DNA of 64,000 nucleotides from Paenibacillus nasutitermitis (GTDB lineage: Bacteria > Bacillota > Bacilli > Paenibacillales > Paenibacillaceae), in NCBI RefSeq assembly GCF_014641075.1, contig NZ_BMHP01000002.1, positions 806,001 through 870,000 of the forward strand. Reading direction: 5' to 3'. A program made the translations under genes and the position numbers. The notes beneath the pieces were generated by a model. The model worked only from the letters and a program-made list of their open reading frames with translations. It had not been told where the DNA came from and did no database searches. Numbering within the stretch: position 1 is the first letter of the stretch; the number at the start of each line of letters is the position of its first letter. Shown piece by piece: positions 54,108-61,661 of this stretch.

Positions 54108-54779
54108 TTATAGTGGTCCCGAAATACCCTGTTTCCGGATCATAAAGAAGTGAGCCGCGAGAAGCGCAAGCAATGCGCCTGGTAAGAAAAAGACATGGAT
54201 GGCGAAAAAGCGTGTTAACGTTTCGGCACCGACAATTTCTCCGCCCTGCATCAATTCTTTAATGTAGGTACCTATGTAAGGTACTGATTCAGCGATTTGA
54301 ATACCAACCTTCGTTGCAAAATAAGCTTTGTTATCCCATGGCAGCAGATAACCGGTAAATCCAAGTCCCAGCATGATGAAGAAAATAAGCATGCCGACAA
54401 CCCAGTTCATTTCACGAGGCGCCTTGTAGGAGCCGGTAAAGAATACCCGCAGTGTATGCAGGAACATCATGACGATAACAAGACTCGCTCCCCAGTGATG
54501 CATCCCCCGCACAATTCCGCCAAATGCGACTTTATGCTGAAGGTAGTCAACACTTTTGTATGCGTTGATAATATCCGGCACGAAATATAACGTGAGGAAC
54601 ATACCTGACAAAATTTGAATAACCGTGATGAAGAACGTCAGTCCGCCGAAACAATACACGAATGCGGAAAAATGATGCGCAGGATTCACGTGCTCCGGCA
54701 CTTCATGGTCAGCAACGTCCCTCCACATCGGCGTAATATCAAGACGTTCATCGATCCAGTTGTATACACCTTTTAACAT
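54108..54779 (-). CDS. qcrB: Menaquinol-cytochrome c reductase cytochrome b subunit
   Basis: The 223-residue b6-type cytochrome has four membrane helices with heme-ligand His pairs, including HHWGASLVIVMMFLHTLRVF and RFFAIHVFFLPGAL. It is the quinol-oxidising core, in the membrane. It lies between qcrA and qcrC with short gaps; ATG 54779 is preceded by AGGAGGCG. Confidence 0.95.
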   Translation of the reverse strand: MLKGVYNWIDERLDITPMWRDVADHEVPEHVNPAHHFSAFVYCFGGLTFFITVIQILSGMFLTLYFVPDIINAYKSVDYLQHKVAFGGIVRGMHHWGASLVIVMMFLHTLRVFFTGSYKAPREMNWVVGMLIFFIMLGLGFTGYLLPWDNKAYFATKVGIQIAESVPYIGTYIKELMQGGEIVGAETLTRFFAIHVFFLPGALLALLAAHFFMIRKQGISGPL

Positions 54780-54795
54780 CTGAGCTTACGCCTCC

Positions 54796-55329
54796 TTATT
54801 TGAATCGTGTATTCGGCATAACCGGGCCAAGATAAATCCAATCGTTCTCGATCTTCAATTCATACTCATCCAGCGGTTTCGGAGCGACAGTCAGGTTCTT
54901 ACCCTCCTGCGTGTAATGGGCGTTGTGGCATGGACACACATATTGGTTGTTTTTCTCTGTGTTCCAGCTGATTGTACAGCCCAGATGCTTACAAACCGGC
55001 GAAAGCGCATAAAATTTGCCCTGGGAATCTTTTGATATCCATGCGGTCAATTCAGGGTCACTGATATACCAGCCGTCAATCTGATGGATTTTAAATTTAA
55101 ATTCCTGCGGTTCATTGGTGATTTTGGATTGCTCAACCACTTTAACATAAGTACCGGATTCTTTTTTCATCAAAATCGGGTCAACCGCGAACCGCACCAT
55201 CGGGAGTATCATTCCTGCGCCCATGAATGCGCCTGCGCCTCCGAGCGTATACGACAGAAATTGACGCCGGGACATTCCGCTGCGTTTTACTGGACGTTGT
55301 GCGGTTTCTCGTTGTTCGTGATTACTCAT
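54796..55329 (-). CDS. qcrA: Rieske iron-sulfur subunit QcrA
   Basis: The 177-residue protein has a twin-arginine-like basic N-terminus with one membrane helix and the Rieske cluster motifs CKHLGC and CPCHNAHY. It takes electrons from menaquinol. ATG 55329 follows AAAGGGGG. First gene of qcrABC, after ypiF as in B. subtilis. Confidence 0.96.
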   Translation of the reverse strand: MSNHEQRETAQRPVKRSGMSRRQFLSYTLGGAGAFMGAGMILPMVRFAVDPILMKKESGTYVKVVEQSKITNEPQEFKFKIHQIDGWYISDPELTAWISKDSQGKFYALSPVCKHLGCTISWNTEKNNQYVCPCHNAHYTQEGKNLTVAPKPLDEYELKIENDWIYLGPVMPNTRFK

Positions 55330-55411
55330 CTACTGTTCTACCCCCTTTGCTGAGCCATATCTTGTGTTCTGCCGGAGAAGGCAAAACGTATTACGAACTA
55401 GGACATTACCT

Positions 55412-55440
55412 ATAATAGCCTAGGTGGTTTAGAGCGTCAA
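55412..55440 (-). promoter_or_regulatory. Promoter of qcrABC
   Basis: TTGACG (55440-55435), a 17-base spacer and TATTAT (55417-55412) are close to consensus, 83 bases upstream of qcrA. Confidence 0.75.
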
Positions 55441-55572
55441 GAATGTGGCGGGCAAATTGCAGATCGTAAGAAAATCGTTCTTCAATTTGTTATTATTTTG
55501 TCACAATTGACCTTGTCTGCCATTTGTTTTTCCCTAGATGGAGCCGCCTTATACAAAAATCATCCCAAAGCA

Positions 55573-56004
55573 TCAAGAAGTTCTTTGCCCCATCCACAAA
55601 TGGCGGACCGCTACGCTGACTTCTTCCGCGGCTGGAAGCACGCCATTGGAATCCGGTCCGACAAACAGATCCGCTTCCTCTGTCTTCATTAAAGAGGGCT
55701 CGGAAAAAGCAGCAGCGACGACCACATGCTTAAAACCTGCCGTTTGTTTTAAATTTCTGCACACGGATGCGACTTGCTGCGCGGTTTCCGTATTCCATGC
55801 CCCATAGTTGCAGGTGGGATAAGTCACGATTCGTCCTTTGAACGGTTTCTCGATCAGATCCAGCACATCCCGCAGTTTCTCGAGCGCTTCTGTTGCCTGG
55901 TAAGGCGCTTCATTGCCGGTCAGGCCGGTTACGGGCAGAACGGCCGTATCCAGATAAGGCTGAAGCTCTCCCCATTGGTCCGGGGTAAGTTCACTGAATT
56001 TCAT
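55573..56004 (-). CDS. ypiF: DUF2487 protein (YpiF)
   Basis: The 143-residue soluble protein matches DUF2487/YpiF by position before qcrA and motifs such as PDQWGELQPYLDTAVLPV and LLSEPSLMKTEEADLF-like stretches. Function unknown; no signal peptide or catalytic motif seen. ATG 56004 follows GGAAAGGTG; an ATG 20 codons upstream lacks a site. A 168-base gap and its own qcr promoter separate it from qcrA. Confidence 0.82.
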   Translation of the reverse strand: MKFSELTPDQWGELQPYLDTAVLPVTGLTGNEAPYQATEALEKLRDVLDLIEKPFKGRIVTYPTCNYGAWNTETAQQVASVCRNLKQTAGFKHVVVAAAFSEPSLMKTEEADLFVGPDSNGVLPAAEEVSVAVRHLWMGQRTS

Positions 56005-56110
56005 CGTTATGCATTCACCTTTCCATGAATCAATTCCATTTGCATTGCATGTTATGATTCCCATAAATAAGCTATTCTATTATCCTACCATATAAAACGA
56101 AACAAACAAA

Positions 56111-56154
56111 TGGCCTGCACCGCTTGGGAACCTTCATCCCACGGTAACAGGCCA
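56111..56154 (-). terminator. Terminator of the IDEAL protein gene
   Basis: TGGCCTG pairs with CAGGCCA, with an inner ACCG-GGG/CCC-CGGT stem, followed by TTTGTTTGTTT on the minus strand, 32 bases after the stop. Confidence 0.8.
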
Positions 56155-56186
56155 ATCAGGAAAACCGGAGCATATCCAGCTGTAGA

Positions 56187-56369
56187 TCAGATATACAGCA
56201 TTTTCAGCTCTTCCGTCAGGCGGTTGAACGTATCCCTGTCTCCAGAGACCAGCGCTTCATCAATCGCCTGGTATAAACGGTCCTTGCGAAATTTCAATAC
56301 CGCTTCGTCCAGTGTCATTTCCGCAGCAAGTCCGAGCATCGCTTCGTACGTTACTTTCATTTTGTCCAT
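56187..56369 (-). CDS. Stand-alone IDEAL domain protein
   Basis: The 60-residue protein ends with an IDEAL-type sequence (YQAIDEALVSGDRDTFNRLTEEL), a short helical module found at the C-terminus of YpiB and in ComK-binding-like proteins. Here it is alone, without the UPF0302 part of YpiB. ATG 56369 follows TTGGAGGTG. It lies where B. subtilis has ypiB, so a reduced YpiB-like function is possible. Confidence 0.78.
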   Translation of the reverse strand: MDKMKVTYEAMLGLAAEMTLDEAVLKFRKDRLYQAIDEALVSGDRDTFNRLTEELKMLYI

Positions 56370-56393
56370 AGGATACACCTCCAACACCGCGCC

Positions 56394-56522
56394 CTAAGAG
56401 ATCCTATATTCGTTCCTTTCGCCATGAAGAATTTCCATCGTCAGTCTCCTGTGTTGCATATCGTCTTGTGTCCGGTCATCGACGATTGAAGCAGGCGATC
56501 CAAGTGAAAGCATATAGGTCAT
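56394..56522 (-). CDS. Short ORF of 42 codons before the IDEAL gene
   Basis: In the 273-base spacer between the 400-residue protein and the IDEAL gene an open frame encodes MTYMLSLGSPASIVDDRTQD... to ...HGERNEYRIS. An AGGA site lies eight bases before its ATG at 56522, and it ends 24 bases before the IDEAL start. Composition is protein-like and charged. It is too short to judge further; other bases of the spacer hold nothing I recognise. Confidence 0.35.
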   Translation of the reverse strand: MTYMLSLGSPASIVDDRTQDDMQHRRLTMEILHGERNEYRIS

Positions 56523-56660
56523 AAACATTTTCCTATGCTAAGCGACGAGTAACCGGTTCTTAATCAGCATATTCATTTCAGTCATCCCCGCCAAGGACGA
56601 TGGCCCCTTCGGCAACGAATGTGCCCCTGCCCGTAGCCTCTGAAAACCCGCAAGGTCCGG

Positions 56661-57863
56661 TCAGTTCAAGACAATTGCATCATCCTCGATGCTTAGACCC
56701 GCTACGATGGACCGTCCCATCGGGGTCATACGAATCACTTGCCCTTTCGACGGGACTTCCCCTATTCGGAGCAAACCCATGTGCATCATCATGCCAATCA
56801 GGCGCTGCTCAAGTATCGTTTCCGGCTGATCATAATAGAAAGGCTTTATATAAGGCGTAAGCACGGATTGCAAAGAGGTGCTCATCACCCATTTATGGGA
56901 CAACTGGTCAATCCAGTATGTGAGAGCTCTGATGTTTGGAATCGCCCCTTTATAGAGACGAAGCCAGAACCGGTACAGCTTGTCCGAGGGCTCCGCCATC
57001 CGCATGGCCTGACGTTCCTTGCCTGAAGGCGTCAATGTAAGCAGGCTGTCGGCTTCGGATAACCAGCCGTAAAAGTAACAATAGTCGTAGATCAGGGACA
57101 TCCGGTTTGGATAGTCTTTCATCCTCCGGCCATAACCGAAACGCCATTCGCCCCTCGCCGGGAAATCCTCCTTTACGCCGAAACGGTCCATAATCTGGAT
57201 CAAACTGCGCTTGTACATGGCGCTATCGGAGGTTAGCGGTATCTCGTTGTGATAGACAAAGTCAAGAAAATGCTTCACATCTTCGCCCATGATCAGCTGT
57301 TCATCCCGGTAGGCATGAGGCTCTTCCTCCGCATAAACCGCTTGGGAGAGGAATTTTTTGCCCAGCGTTTCCTTGAAACGCTCCTTCACATCGCTTGGCA
57401 CTTGAAACAGATATCGGTTCGGACCGGCATACCCGTTGAACAGCCACCCATACTGCTTGAAGCGCGAAATCGTTTCCCGCGGGCCGCTCTCCGTCACAGA
57501 CTCCGGCGTTTTTTTGCTTTTTTTGGCTGGTTTTTTCCCATCAGTGGCTGCCGGACGCTCGGGTGTGTCGGCCTTCTGCTGGGCTGAGTCCGTTTTATTA
57601 AACTTGCTTTGCTGGACACGTGCGATCAATTCTTCCAGGCTGAAAGAATCCCGGGGGTCAAACAACAATGAATTGATGAAACGCAAATCTTCCATCTTCA
57701 TCGACCCAATTTGAGTCTCAAATACTTCCCTGCGATTTACCGTAGATAAAATAGACTGGATCAACTCGTTTTTTGAATTCCCGCTGCATTCGCATTGGTA
57801 GGTAGTCGCAATACGGCTTAACTGGCCGATGTCCGCATAACTGAGCATATCCGCCAAATTCAT
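56661..57863 (-). CDS. Unknown 400-residue protein with winged-helix-like C-terminal part
   Basis: I do not recognise this protein firmly. The N-terminus (MNLADMLSYADIGQLSRIATTYQC) reads like a SAP/HTH-type helix pair, followed by a Lys/Pro-rich linker (TDGKKPAKKSKKTPESV, about 110-130) and helical segments with winged-helix character (LLRIGEVPSKGQVIRMTPMGRSIV at the end). It vaguely resembles XPB/Ssl2-like or helicase-associated proteins but has no Walker motifs, so it is no helicase. ATG 57863 follows GGGGGTGGAG. Monocistronic. Confidence 0.65.
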   Translation of the reverse strand: MNLADMLSYADIGQLSRIATTYQCECSGNSKNELIQSILSTVNRREVFETQIGSMKMEDLRFINSLLFDPRDSFSLEELIARVQQSKFNKTDSAQQKADTPERPAATDGKKPAKKSKKTPESVTESGPRETISRFKQYGWLFNGYAGPNRYLFQVPSDVKERFKETLGKKFLSQAVYAEEEPHAYRDEQLIMGEDVKHFLDFVYHNEIPLTSDSAMYKRSLIQIMDRFGVKEDFPARGEWRFGYGRRMKDYPNRMSLIYDYCYFYGWLSEADSLLTLTPSGKERQAMRMAEPSDKLYRFWLRLYKGAIPNIRALTYWIDQLSHKWVMSTSLQSVLTPYIKPFYYDQPETILEQRLIGMMMHMGLLRIGEVPSKGQVIRMTPMGRSIVAGLSIEDDAIVLN

Positions 57864-57946
57864 CTTCTCCACCCCCATTCCCCGGTGTTCTTAGCAGGTT
57901 TACTACCATTATGGGAACTTTGACGGATTTTATAACCATAGACAAC

Positions 57947-57983
57947 AAAAAAAAGCCCTCCGGCCGCAAGGCGGTCGAGGGGC
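57947..57983 (-). terminator. Terminator of the histidine phosphatase gene
   Basis: GCCCCTCGACCGC pairs with GCGGCCGGAGGGC (one mismatch region), followed by eight T on the minus strand. Confidence 0.9.
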
Positions 57984-58007
57984 GATGATCCGTGTACAGC
58001 AAAAAAA

Positions 58008-58604
58008 TTAATGCCGTCCGGCATGCGGCTGCTCCAAATGAAGCGCGCAATTATGGAGCAGCGGTTTCCAGTCCTGATCCACTCTCTCCATAACGGAAAA
58101 AGACATATTAACAATCGGTTTATCCTCCAGATTACTGCACATTGCCTGCATCAGCTGTGCCAGCAAACTGCCATGTGTGACAGCGAGGATATTTGGATTA
58201 GTGGGGCTGGAAGCCGCTTCTTCGACAAAAGAGAGAGCCCGCGATCGCACGGCCTCATCGGTTTCCTGCCCGCTGTCGCTTTTTCGCCAGTCCGGCCCCC
58301 ATTTCTCCATACGTTCCGCGTCTGTCGTACCTTCAATTGCGCCATAATAACGTTCCCTCAAACGACTGTCCGGAGGCAGAAGGGGGATACCGAGTTTCTG
58401 GGCAATAATCCGTCCGGTTTCACGGGCGCGGCTCAAGTCGCTGGTCACAATGCCATCCCAGCGCATCTCCTCGTTGCTCAGTCTTGCAGCGAGAGCGTGA
58501 GCCTGTCTGATACCCTCCGCATTCAAGGCAATATCTGTTTGACCCTGAATCTTGCCTAATGCGTTCCAATCCGTTCTGCCGTGACGGATAAGTCCAAGTC
58601 GCAC
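58008..58604 (-). CDS. Histidine phosphatase family protein
   Basis: The 198-residue protein has the RHG motif LIRHGRTDWN, Arg in TSDLSRARETG, the acidic ERYYGAIEG and the second His in AVTHGSLL. Substrate could be a sugar phosphate or phosphorylated protein. GTG 58604 behind GAGGGG gives the usual N-terminus; ATG 58634 with AAGGA is also possible. It lies downstream of the sigma/anti-sigma pair without a terminator between, so it may belong to that operon. Confidence 0.85.
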   Translation of the reverse strand: MRLGLIRHGRTDWNALGKIQGQTDIALNAEGIRQAHALAARLSNEEMRWDGIVTSDLSRARETGRIIAQKLGIPLLPPDSRLRERYYGAIEGTTDAERMEKWGPDWRKSDSGQETDEAVRSRALSFVEEAASSPTNPNILAVTHGSLLAQLMQAMCSNLEDKPIVNMSFSVMERVDQDWKPLLHNCALHLEQPHAGRH

Positions 58605-58692
58605 TCCAAGCCCCTCTTTCCTCTCAATTGACATGCCTGAAATTCCTTGCAGCGATCCGCGTAAAACGAATAGGGATGGGCTGCGGTTATGT

Positions 58693-59298
58693 TTAGTTTC
58701 GCGTCCGCGAAAACCAGTTCAAGATAAGCAAAGTCATGATCATCCCCAGCAGAGAAAACGCAACCCAGTACTGAGGAACGGTTGGTACGACATTCAATAT
58801 GATGGGATCGCTGATGCTCGCGACAGGGACATCGGCATAAAAAGAATCGCTGATCAGCGAGCTGTCGCTTGACGCGTCAGCTGTATCGAGAAGCCCGGTC
58901 AGCTTTGCCACCTCCACGGAGGAGGGGTCGTTATAGCCAATCAGCAGATAAAATAATCCACATACGAATATCGCCATACAGCAAGCAATAGCAGCTGTCA
59001 TATTGCGGCGAAAGGTCCGGGTAAACTGATAGCTTCGCGTTGGAATAGGCATGAGCCAGCTTTGCTCGCTGTAGATCCGTTCCATAACATCCTGATTGAC
59101 TCGGTCAAAAGATGCCATTTCCTCGTCATTTTCGGAGAAATCACGAATCAATTGCTCGCTTTCCTGCCATATCCGAAATTCCTCCCTGCATGCTTCGCAG
59201 GTAAGGAGATGCTCATCTACCATTATTCGTTCCCTATCCGTCTCGGGCATATCCCAATAAATGCCCAGCGATTCCTGAACTTGGAGGCACTTCATCAT
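58693..59298 (-). CDS. Anti-sigma factor with zinc-binding N-terminus and two membrane helices
   Basis: The 201-residue protein has an N-terminal ZAS-type zinc motif (HLLTCEACREEF: H30, C34, C37), membrane hel­ices at about 103-121 and 178-196, and a short external loop between. This is typical of membrane-bound anti-sigma factors that release an ECF sigma factor upon envelope stress. Its ATG overlaps the sigma gene stop by four bases. Confidence 0.85.
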   Translation of the reverse strand: MMKCLQVQESLGIYWDMPETDRERIMVDEHLLTCEACREEFRIWQESEQLIRDFSENDEEMASFDRVNQDVMERIYSEQSWLMPIPTRSYQFTRTFRRNMTAAIACCMAIFVCGLFYLLIGYNDPSSVEVAKLTGLLDTADASSDSSLISDSFYADVPVASISDPIILNVVPTVPQYWVAFSLLGMIMTLLILNWFSRTRN

Positions 59299-59888
59299 GA
59301 TTTCATCCCCTCGTATTCCTCCAGCAATGGCGAATCGCCGAAATACGGTTCAAGCTGTATCTTCACGCTGCTGCGCGCACGAAACAATAAAGACTTGACG
59401 GAGCTCACCGTCTGTCCGAGAATACTGGCAATCTCCTGATAATCCAATTGATCGTATTCGCGTAGAATCAGTGCGGAACGCTGTTTCTCCGGCAGGCTGT
59501 TGATCGCTGCCCTGACCATCGTCATGCGTTCATTTTGCAGCAACCGGTGCTCAGGGACGGTGTCTAACGACGCTGTAGGCATAAAGCCGATTTCATCGAG
59601 CGACACATTGCCCGTCTTTTGCTTACGCAGCTCGCTTAGTACCGTATTTCTTGCAATGGTGTACAACCAGGTAGAAAAGGAAGCATCAACTTCCCTGAAC
59701 GAATGCAGGCTGCGATACGCTTTGTAAAAAGATTCCGAGCATAGGTCTTCAGCTAGCAGCTCAAGCTTTGCACTTTTCAGCATGTGATAGATGAAGGCTA
59801 GGATTTTACGTTGGTAGCGCCGCATCAGTTCCGAATAGAGCTGTACGTTACCGTCTTTGATTTCGCGTATTAACTGGGAATCGGTCAT
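59295..59888 (-). CDS. ECF-type RNA polymerase sigma factor
   Basis: The 197-residue protein has sigma region 2 (EDLCSESFYKAYRSLHSFREVDASFSTWLY, -10 recognition) and region 4 (LPEKQRSALILREYDQLDYQEIASILGQTVSSVKSLLFRAR, -35 recognition), typical of ECF sigma factors resembling SigW/SigM. ATG 59888 follows AAGGAGGGTCGCC. It is followed by its anti-sigma gene. Targets unknown, but a classic ECF promoter lies 309 bases upstream, suggesting autoregulation. Confidence 0.92.
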   Translation of the reverse strand: MTDSQLIREIKDGNVQLYSELMRRYQRKILAFIYHMLKSAKLELLAEDLCSESFYKAYRSLHSFREVDASFSTWLYTIARNTVLSELRKQKTGNVSLDEIGFMPTASLDTVPEHRLLQNERMTMVRAAINSLPEKQRSALILREYDQLDYQEIASILGQTVSSVKSLLFRARSSVKIQLEPYFGDSPLLEEYEGMKS

Positions 59889-60055
59889 CGCGGGCGACCC
59901 TCCTTGGCCATAGGAGTACTCCCGCTTCGGTTATAATATTGTACCGAAGCGGGAGGAAAAAGTTGCGCGGCTAACTCTATATTAAATGTCTTATATTTAT
60001 AATCATGAAATGAATTCGCGAATTGAGACCATTTTCCTGCTTCTTTCGACATCAT
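59885..60055 (-). CDS. Short ORF translationally coupled to the ECF sigma gene
   Basis: From ATG 60055 (or 60052) 56 codons run MMSKEAGKWSQFANSFHDYKY... to ...STPMAKEGRPR and stop with TGA overlapping the sigma ATG (ATGA). GTGGGATGA before the start could serve as ribosome binding site. It spans the 13-bp inverted repeat. A leader peptide controlling sigma translation is possible; the protein itself is not recognised. Confidence 0.3.
   Translation of the reverse strand: MMSKEAGKWSQFANSFHDYKYKTFNIELAAQLFPPASVQYYNRSGSTPMAKEGRPR
59919..59955. repeat. Perfect 13-bp inverted repeat upstream of the ECF sigma gene
   Basis: CTCCCGCTTCGGT (59919-59931) and ACCGAAGCGGGAG (59943-59955) form a perfect stem around an AT-rich 11-base loop (TATAATATTGT). 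There is no T run, so it is not a standard terminator. In the minus transcript it lies 31 bases before the sigma start and could be an RNA structure or an operator. Confidence 0.6.
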
Positions 60056-60088
60056 TATTCATCCCACATTTTTACAATCGATACGTTC

Positions 60089-60097
60089 ATTGTAGCA
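60089..60097 (-). promoter_or_regulatory. Extended -10 promoter upstream of the sigma operon
   Basis: On the minus strand TGCTACAAT provides an extended -10 (TGn-TACAAT) 34 bases before the short ORF. The -35 is weak. It may drive basal sigma expression. Confidence 0.35.
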
Positions 60098-60196
60098 TAG
60101 CCGCTCATATCGAATGATAAATTTTTTCCAAATTTCCGGTATGTATGGTTCAACAGATTGCAAGCAGCCATCGAAAATGGATATCCGCCCTAAGAT

Positions 60197-60225
60197 TAGA
60201 CGGATAATAGTGCGTTAAAGTTTCA
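60197..60225 (-). promoter_or_regulatory. ECF-type autoregulatory promoter
   Basis: TGAAAC (60225-60220), a 17-base spacer and CGTCTA (60202-60197) match promoters used by SigW/SigM-type ECF factors. Located 309 bases upstream of the sigma gene, it likely serves positive autoregulation. Confidence 0.6.
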
Positions 60226-60422
60226 AAATTCACCGGAAGCTGTTTAATAAGATTATTTGAAGATAAAACAGGTTAGCTAATCCGCAAACTGTGCAGTTCC
60301 GTAATCGAGTTATCGAGCACACGAAAGACAGTCACGTCCGTTACGAACCAGGCTGAAATGGAATATTTCATGATTTTACAGACTCTCAAGCATTTTTAAA
60401 CACAGAAGAAGAATTTGGAAAC

Positions 60423-60500
60423 AAAAAAAAGGCCGCCTTCTAAAGGCGGCCTCGCACATAGTGCGAAGGATTGGATAGGAGTGGAGAGAAACCATACTGT
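60423..60500 (-). ncRNA. Candidate CcpA-controlled C-rich small RNA
   Basis: A perfect sigma-A promoter predicts a start near 60500 and a strong terminator (perfect 9-base GGCCGCCTT/AAGGCGGCC stem plus eight T, 60451-60423) ends the transcript after about 78 bases. The 5' part is unstructured and holds four tandem NNUCC pentamers (60487-60468), complementary to Shine-Dalgarno sequences. A CGCAC/GTGCG hairpin precedes the terminator. No ribosome binding site or credible ORF is present. This layout is typical of regulatory sRNAs that bind ribosome binding sites in Firmicutes. I know no named family for it. The rest of the 677-base gap (59889-60565) holds only the sigma control elements. Confidence 0.65.
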
Positions 60501-60506
60501 ACTTTT

Positions 60507-60535
60507 ATTATATGTATACGTTTTCATTTTGTCAA
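60507..60535 (-). promoter_or_regulatory. Perfect sigma-A promoter with cre (CcpA) site in the spacer
   Basis: TTGACA (60535-60530) and TATAAT (60512-60507) are separated by 17 bases, full consensus. The spacer contains TGAAAACGTATACA (60526-60513), which fits the cre consensus TGWAANCGNTNWCA at 13 of 14 positions. A second cre-like half site TGTAAACG lies just upstream (about 60547-60540). CcpA binding here would block transcription when preferred sugars are present. Confidence 0.7.
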
Positions 60536-60565
60536 CATACGTTTACATAAATGACGGCTTTATTT

Positions 60566-61657
60566 TTAAAAATGGACAGGGAATCCAATTTCACCCAGTT
60601 TATGAACAGCCTGGTCCAAATCATCCTGCGTACGGAAAGAAAGCCGGAGCACCCCGGGCACATCTTCCCTGCTTTCAATAATGTGAATATTGCTCAAGTT
60701 GATTCTGCTGTTACCCAGCTCGGTTGCGATCTTTCCGATGATCCCCGGATGATCGGGCACATCGACATAACATTCATAGATCGAATGAATCATGCCTTTA
60801 CGCCGCTCCGGAAGCTGGCTGCGGAATTGTCCCGCATTCAGGAAGGCCTGCTCAATGCCCTCCCCATCACCGGTCTCCAGCAAACGGACAAAATAACCGA
60901 TCTCCATGCTCCAGTCCTTGAGCAGCTCCAGCAGCACACTGCTGTTGTTGATCAGGATATCCCGCCAGACGACCGGATCGCCCGAGGCAATACGGGTGAT
61001 ATCGCGGAATCCTCCTGCCGCAAGGACGCTGTTCAGAGGATTCTTCTCATTGTAACGACGGATCTGGTTCACAAGCGCTACAGCAATGATGTGGGGAAGA
61101 TGGCTGATTGCGCCGACAATTTCATCATGTTCCTCCGGATCGACATGAACGATATGTGCTTTCGTATGCCTGATCAGCTCTGTCAGCTTCTCCACATCGC
61201 CGGCGGGCGTGTCCGCTGCGGGAGTAAGTACATAGAACGCATTCTCAAACAGATAGGAGGACGCCGCTTCCACCCCTGAGCGCTCCGATCCAGCCATGGG
61301 ATGCCCGCCAATGAAAGTGACGCCTGATCCGAACAGCCTGCCGGCGGTCTTGGCAACTGACGCCTTGGTGCTTCCCACATCCGTAATAATACAGCCTGGC
61401 TTCAACTGCATGGCGCTGAGCTCGCGAACATATTCCTCCAGGTTTCCAACCGGCACGCACAGAAAAATAAAATCCGCACCTTCGGCAGCATCATGCATGG
61501 ACGTTGTCGCATAATCGACAACGCCTCTCTCCATGTACTTGGTTACGGATGATTCGCGTACAGAGTGACCAACTACGGTGAGTCCCGGCTTGTCTTTAAA
61601 GCACAAGGCCAGAGACCCCCCCATCAGTCCGACGCCGAATATTGCAATTTTCGTCAT
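60566..61657 (-). CDS. tyrA: Prephenate dehydrogenase with C-terminal ACT domain
   Basis: TyrA makes 4-hydroxyphenylpyruvate, the tyrosine precursor. The 363-residue protein has IFGVGLMGGSLAL (NAD), GGHPMAGSERSG and SHLPHIIAVAL, then an ACT domain (VDVPDHPGIIGKIATELGNSRINLSNIHI), likely for tyrosine feedback. ATG 61657 lies four bases after the hisC stop; the site is weak, so coupling is likely. hisC-tyrA follows trpA as in B. subtilis. Confidence 0.94.
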   Translation of the reverse strand: MTKIAIFGVGLMGGSLALCFKDKPGLTVVGHSVRESSVTKYMERGVVDYATTSMHDAAEGADFIFLCVPVGNLEEYVRELSAMQLKPGCIITDVGSTKASVAKTAGRLFGSGVTFIGGHPMAGSERSGVEAASSYLFENAFYVLTPAADTPAGDVEKLTELIRHTKAHIVHVDPEEHDEIVGAISHLPHIIAVALVNQIRRYNEKNPLNSVLAAGGFRDITRIASGDPVVWRDILINNSSVLLELLKDWSMEIGYFVRLLETGDGEGIEQAFLNAGQFRSQLPERRKGMIHSIYECYVDVPDHPGIIGKIATELGNSRINLSNIHIIESREDVPGVLRLSFRTQDDLDQAVHKLGEIGFPVHF

Positions 61658-61661
61658 GATG

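Noticed and set aside
60415..60681. Plus-strand ORF across the small RNA and tyrA end
   Set aside because: It overlaps the terminator and tyrA on the opposite strand, and has no ribosome binding site.
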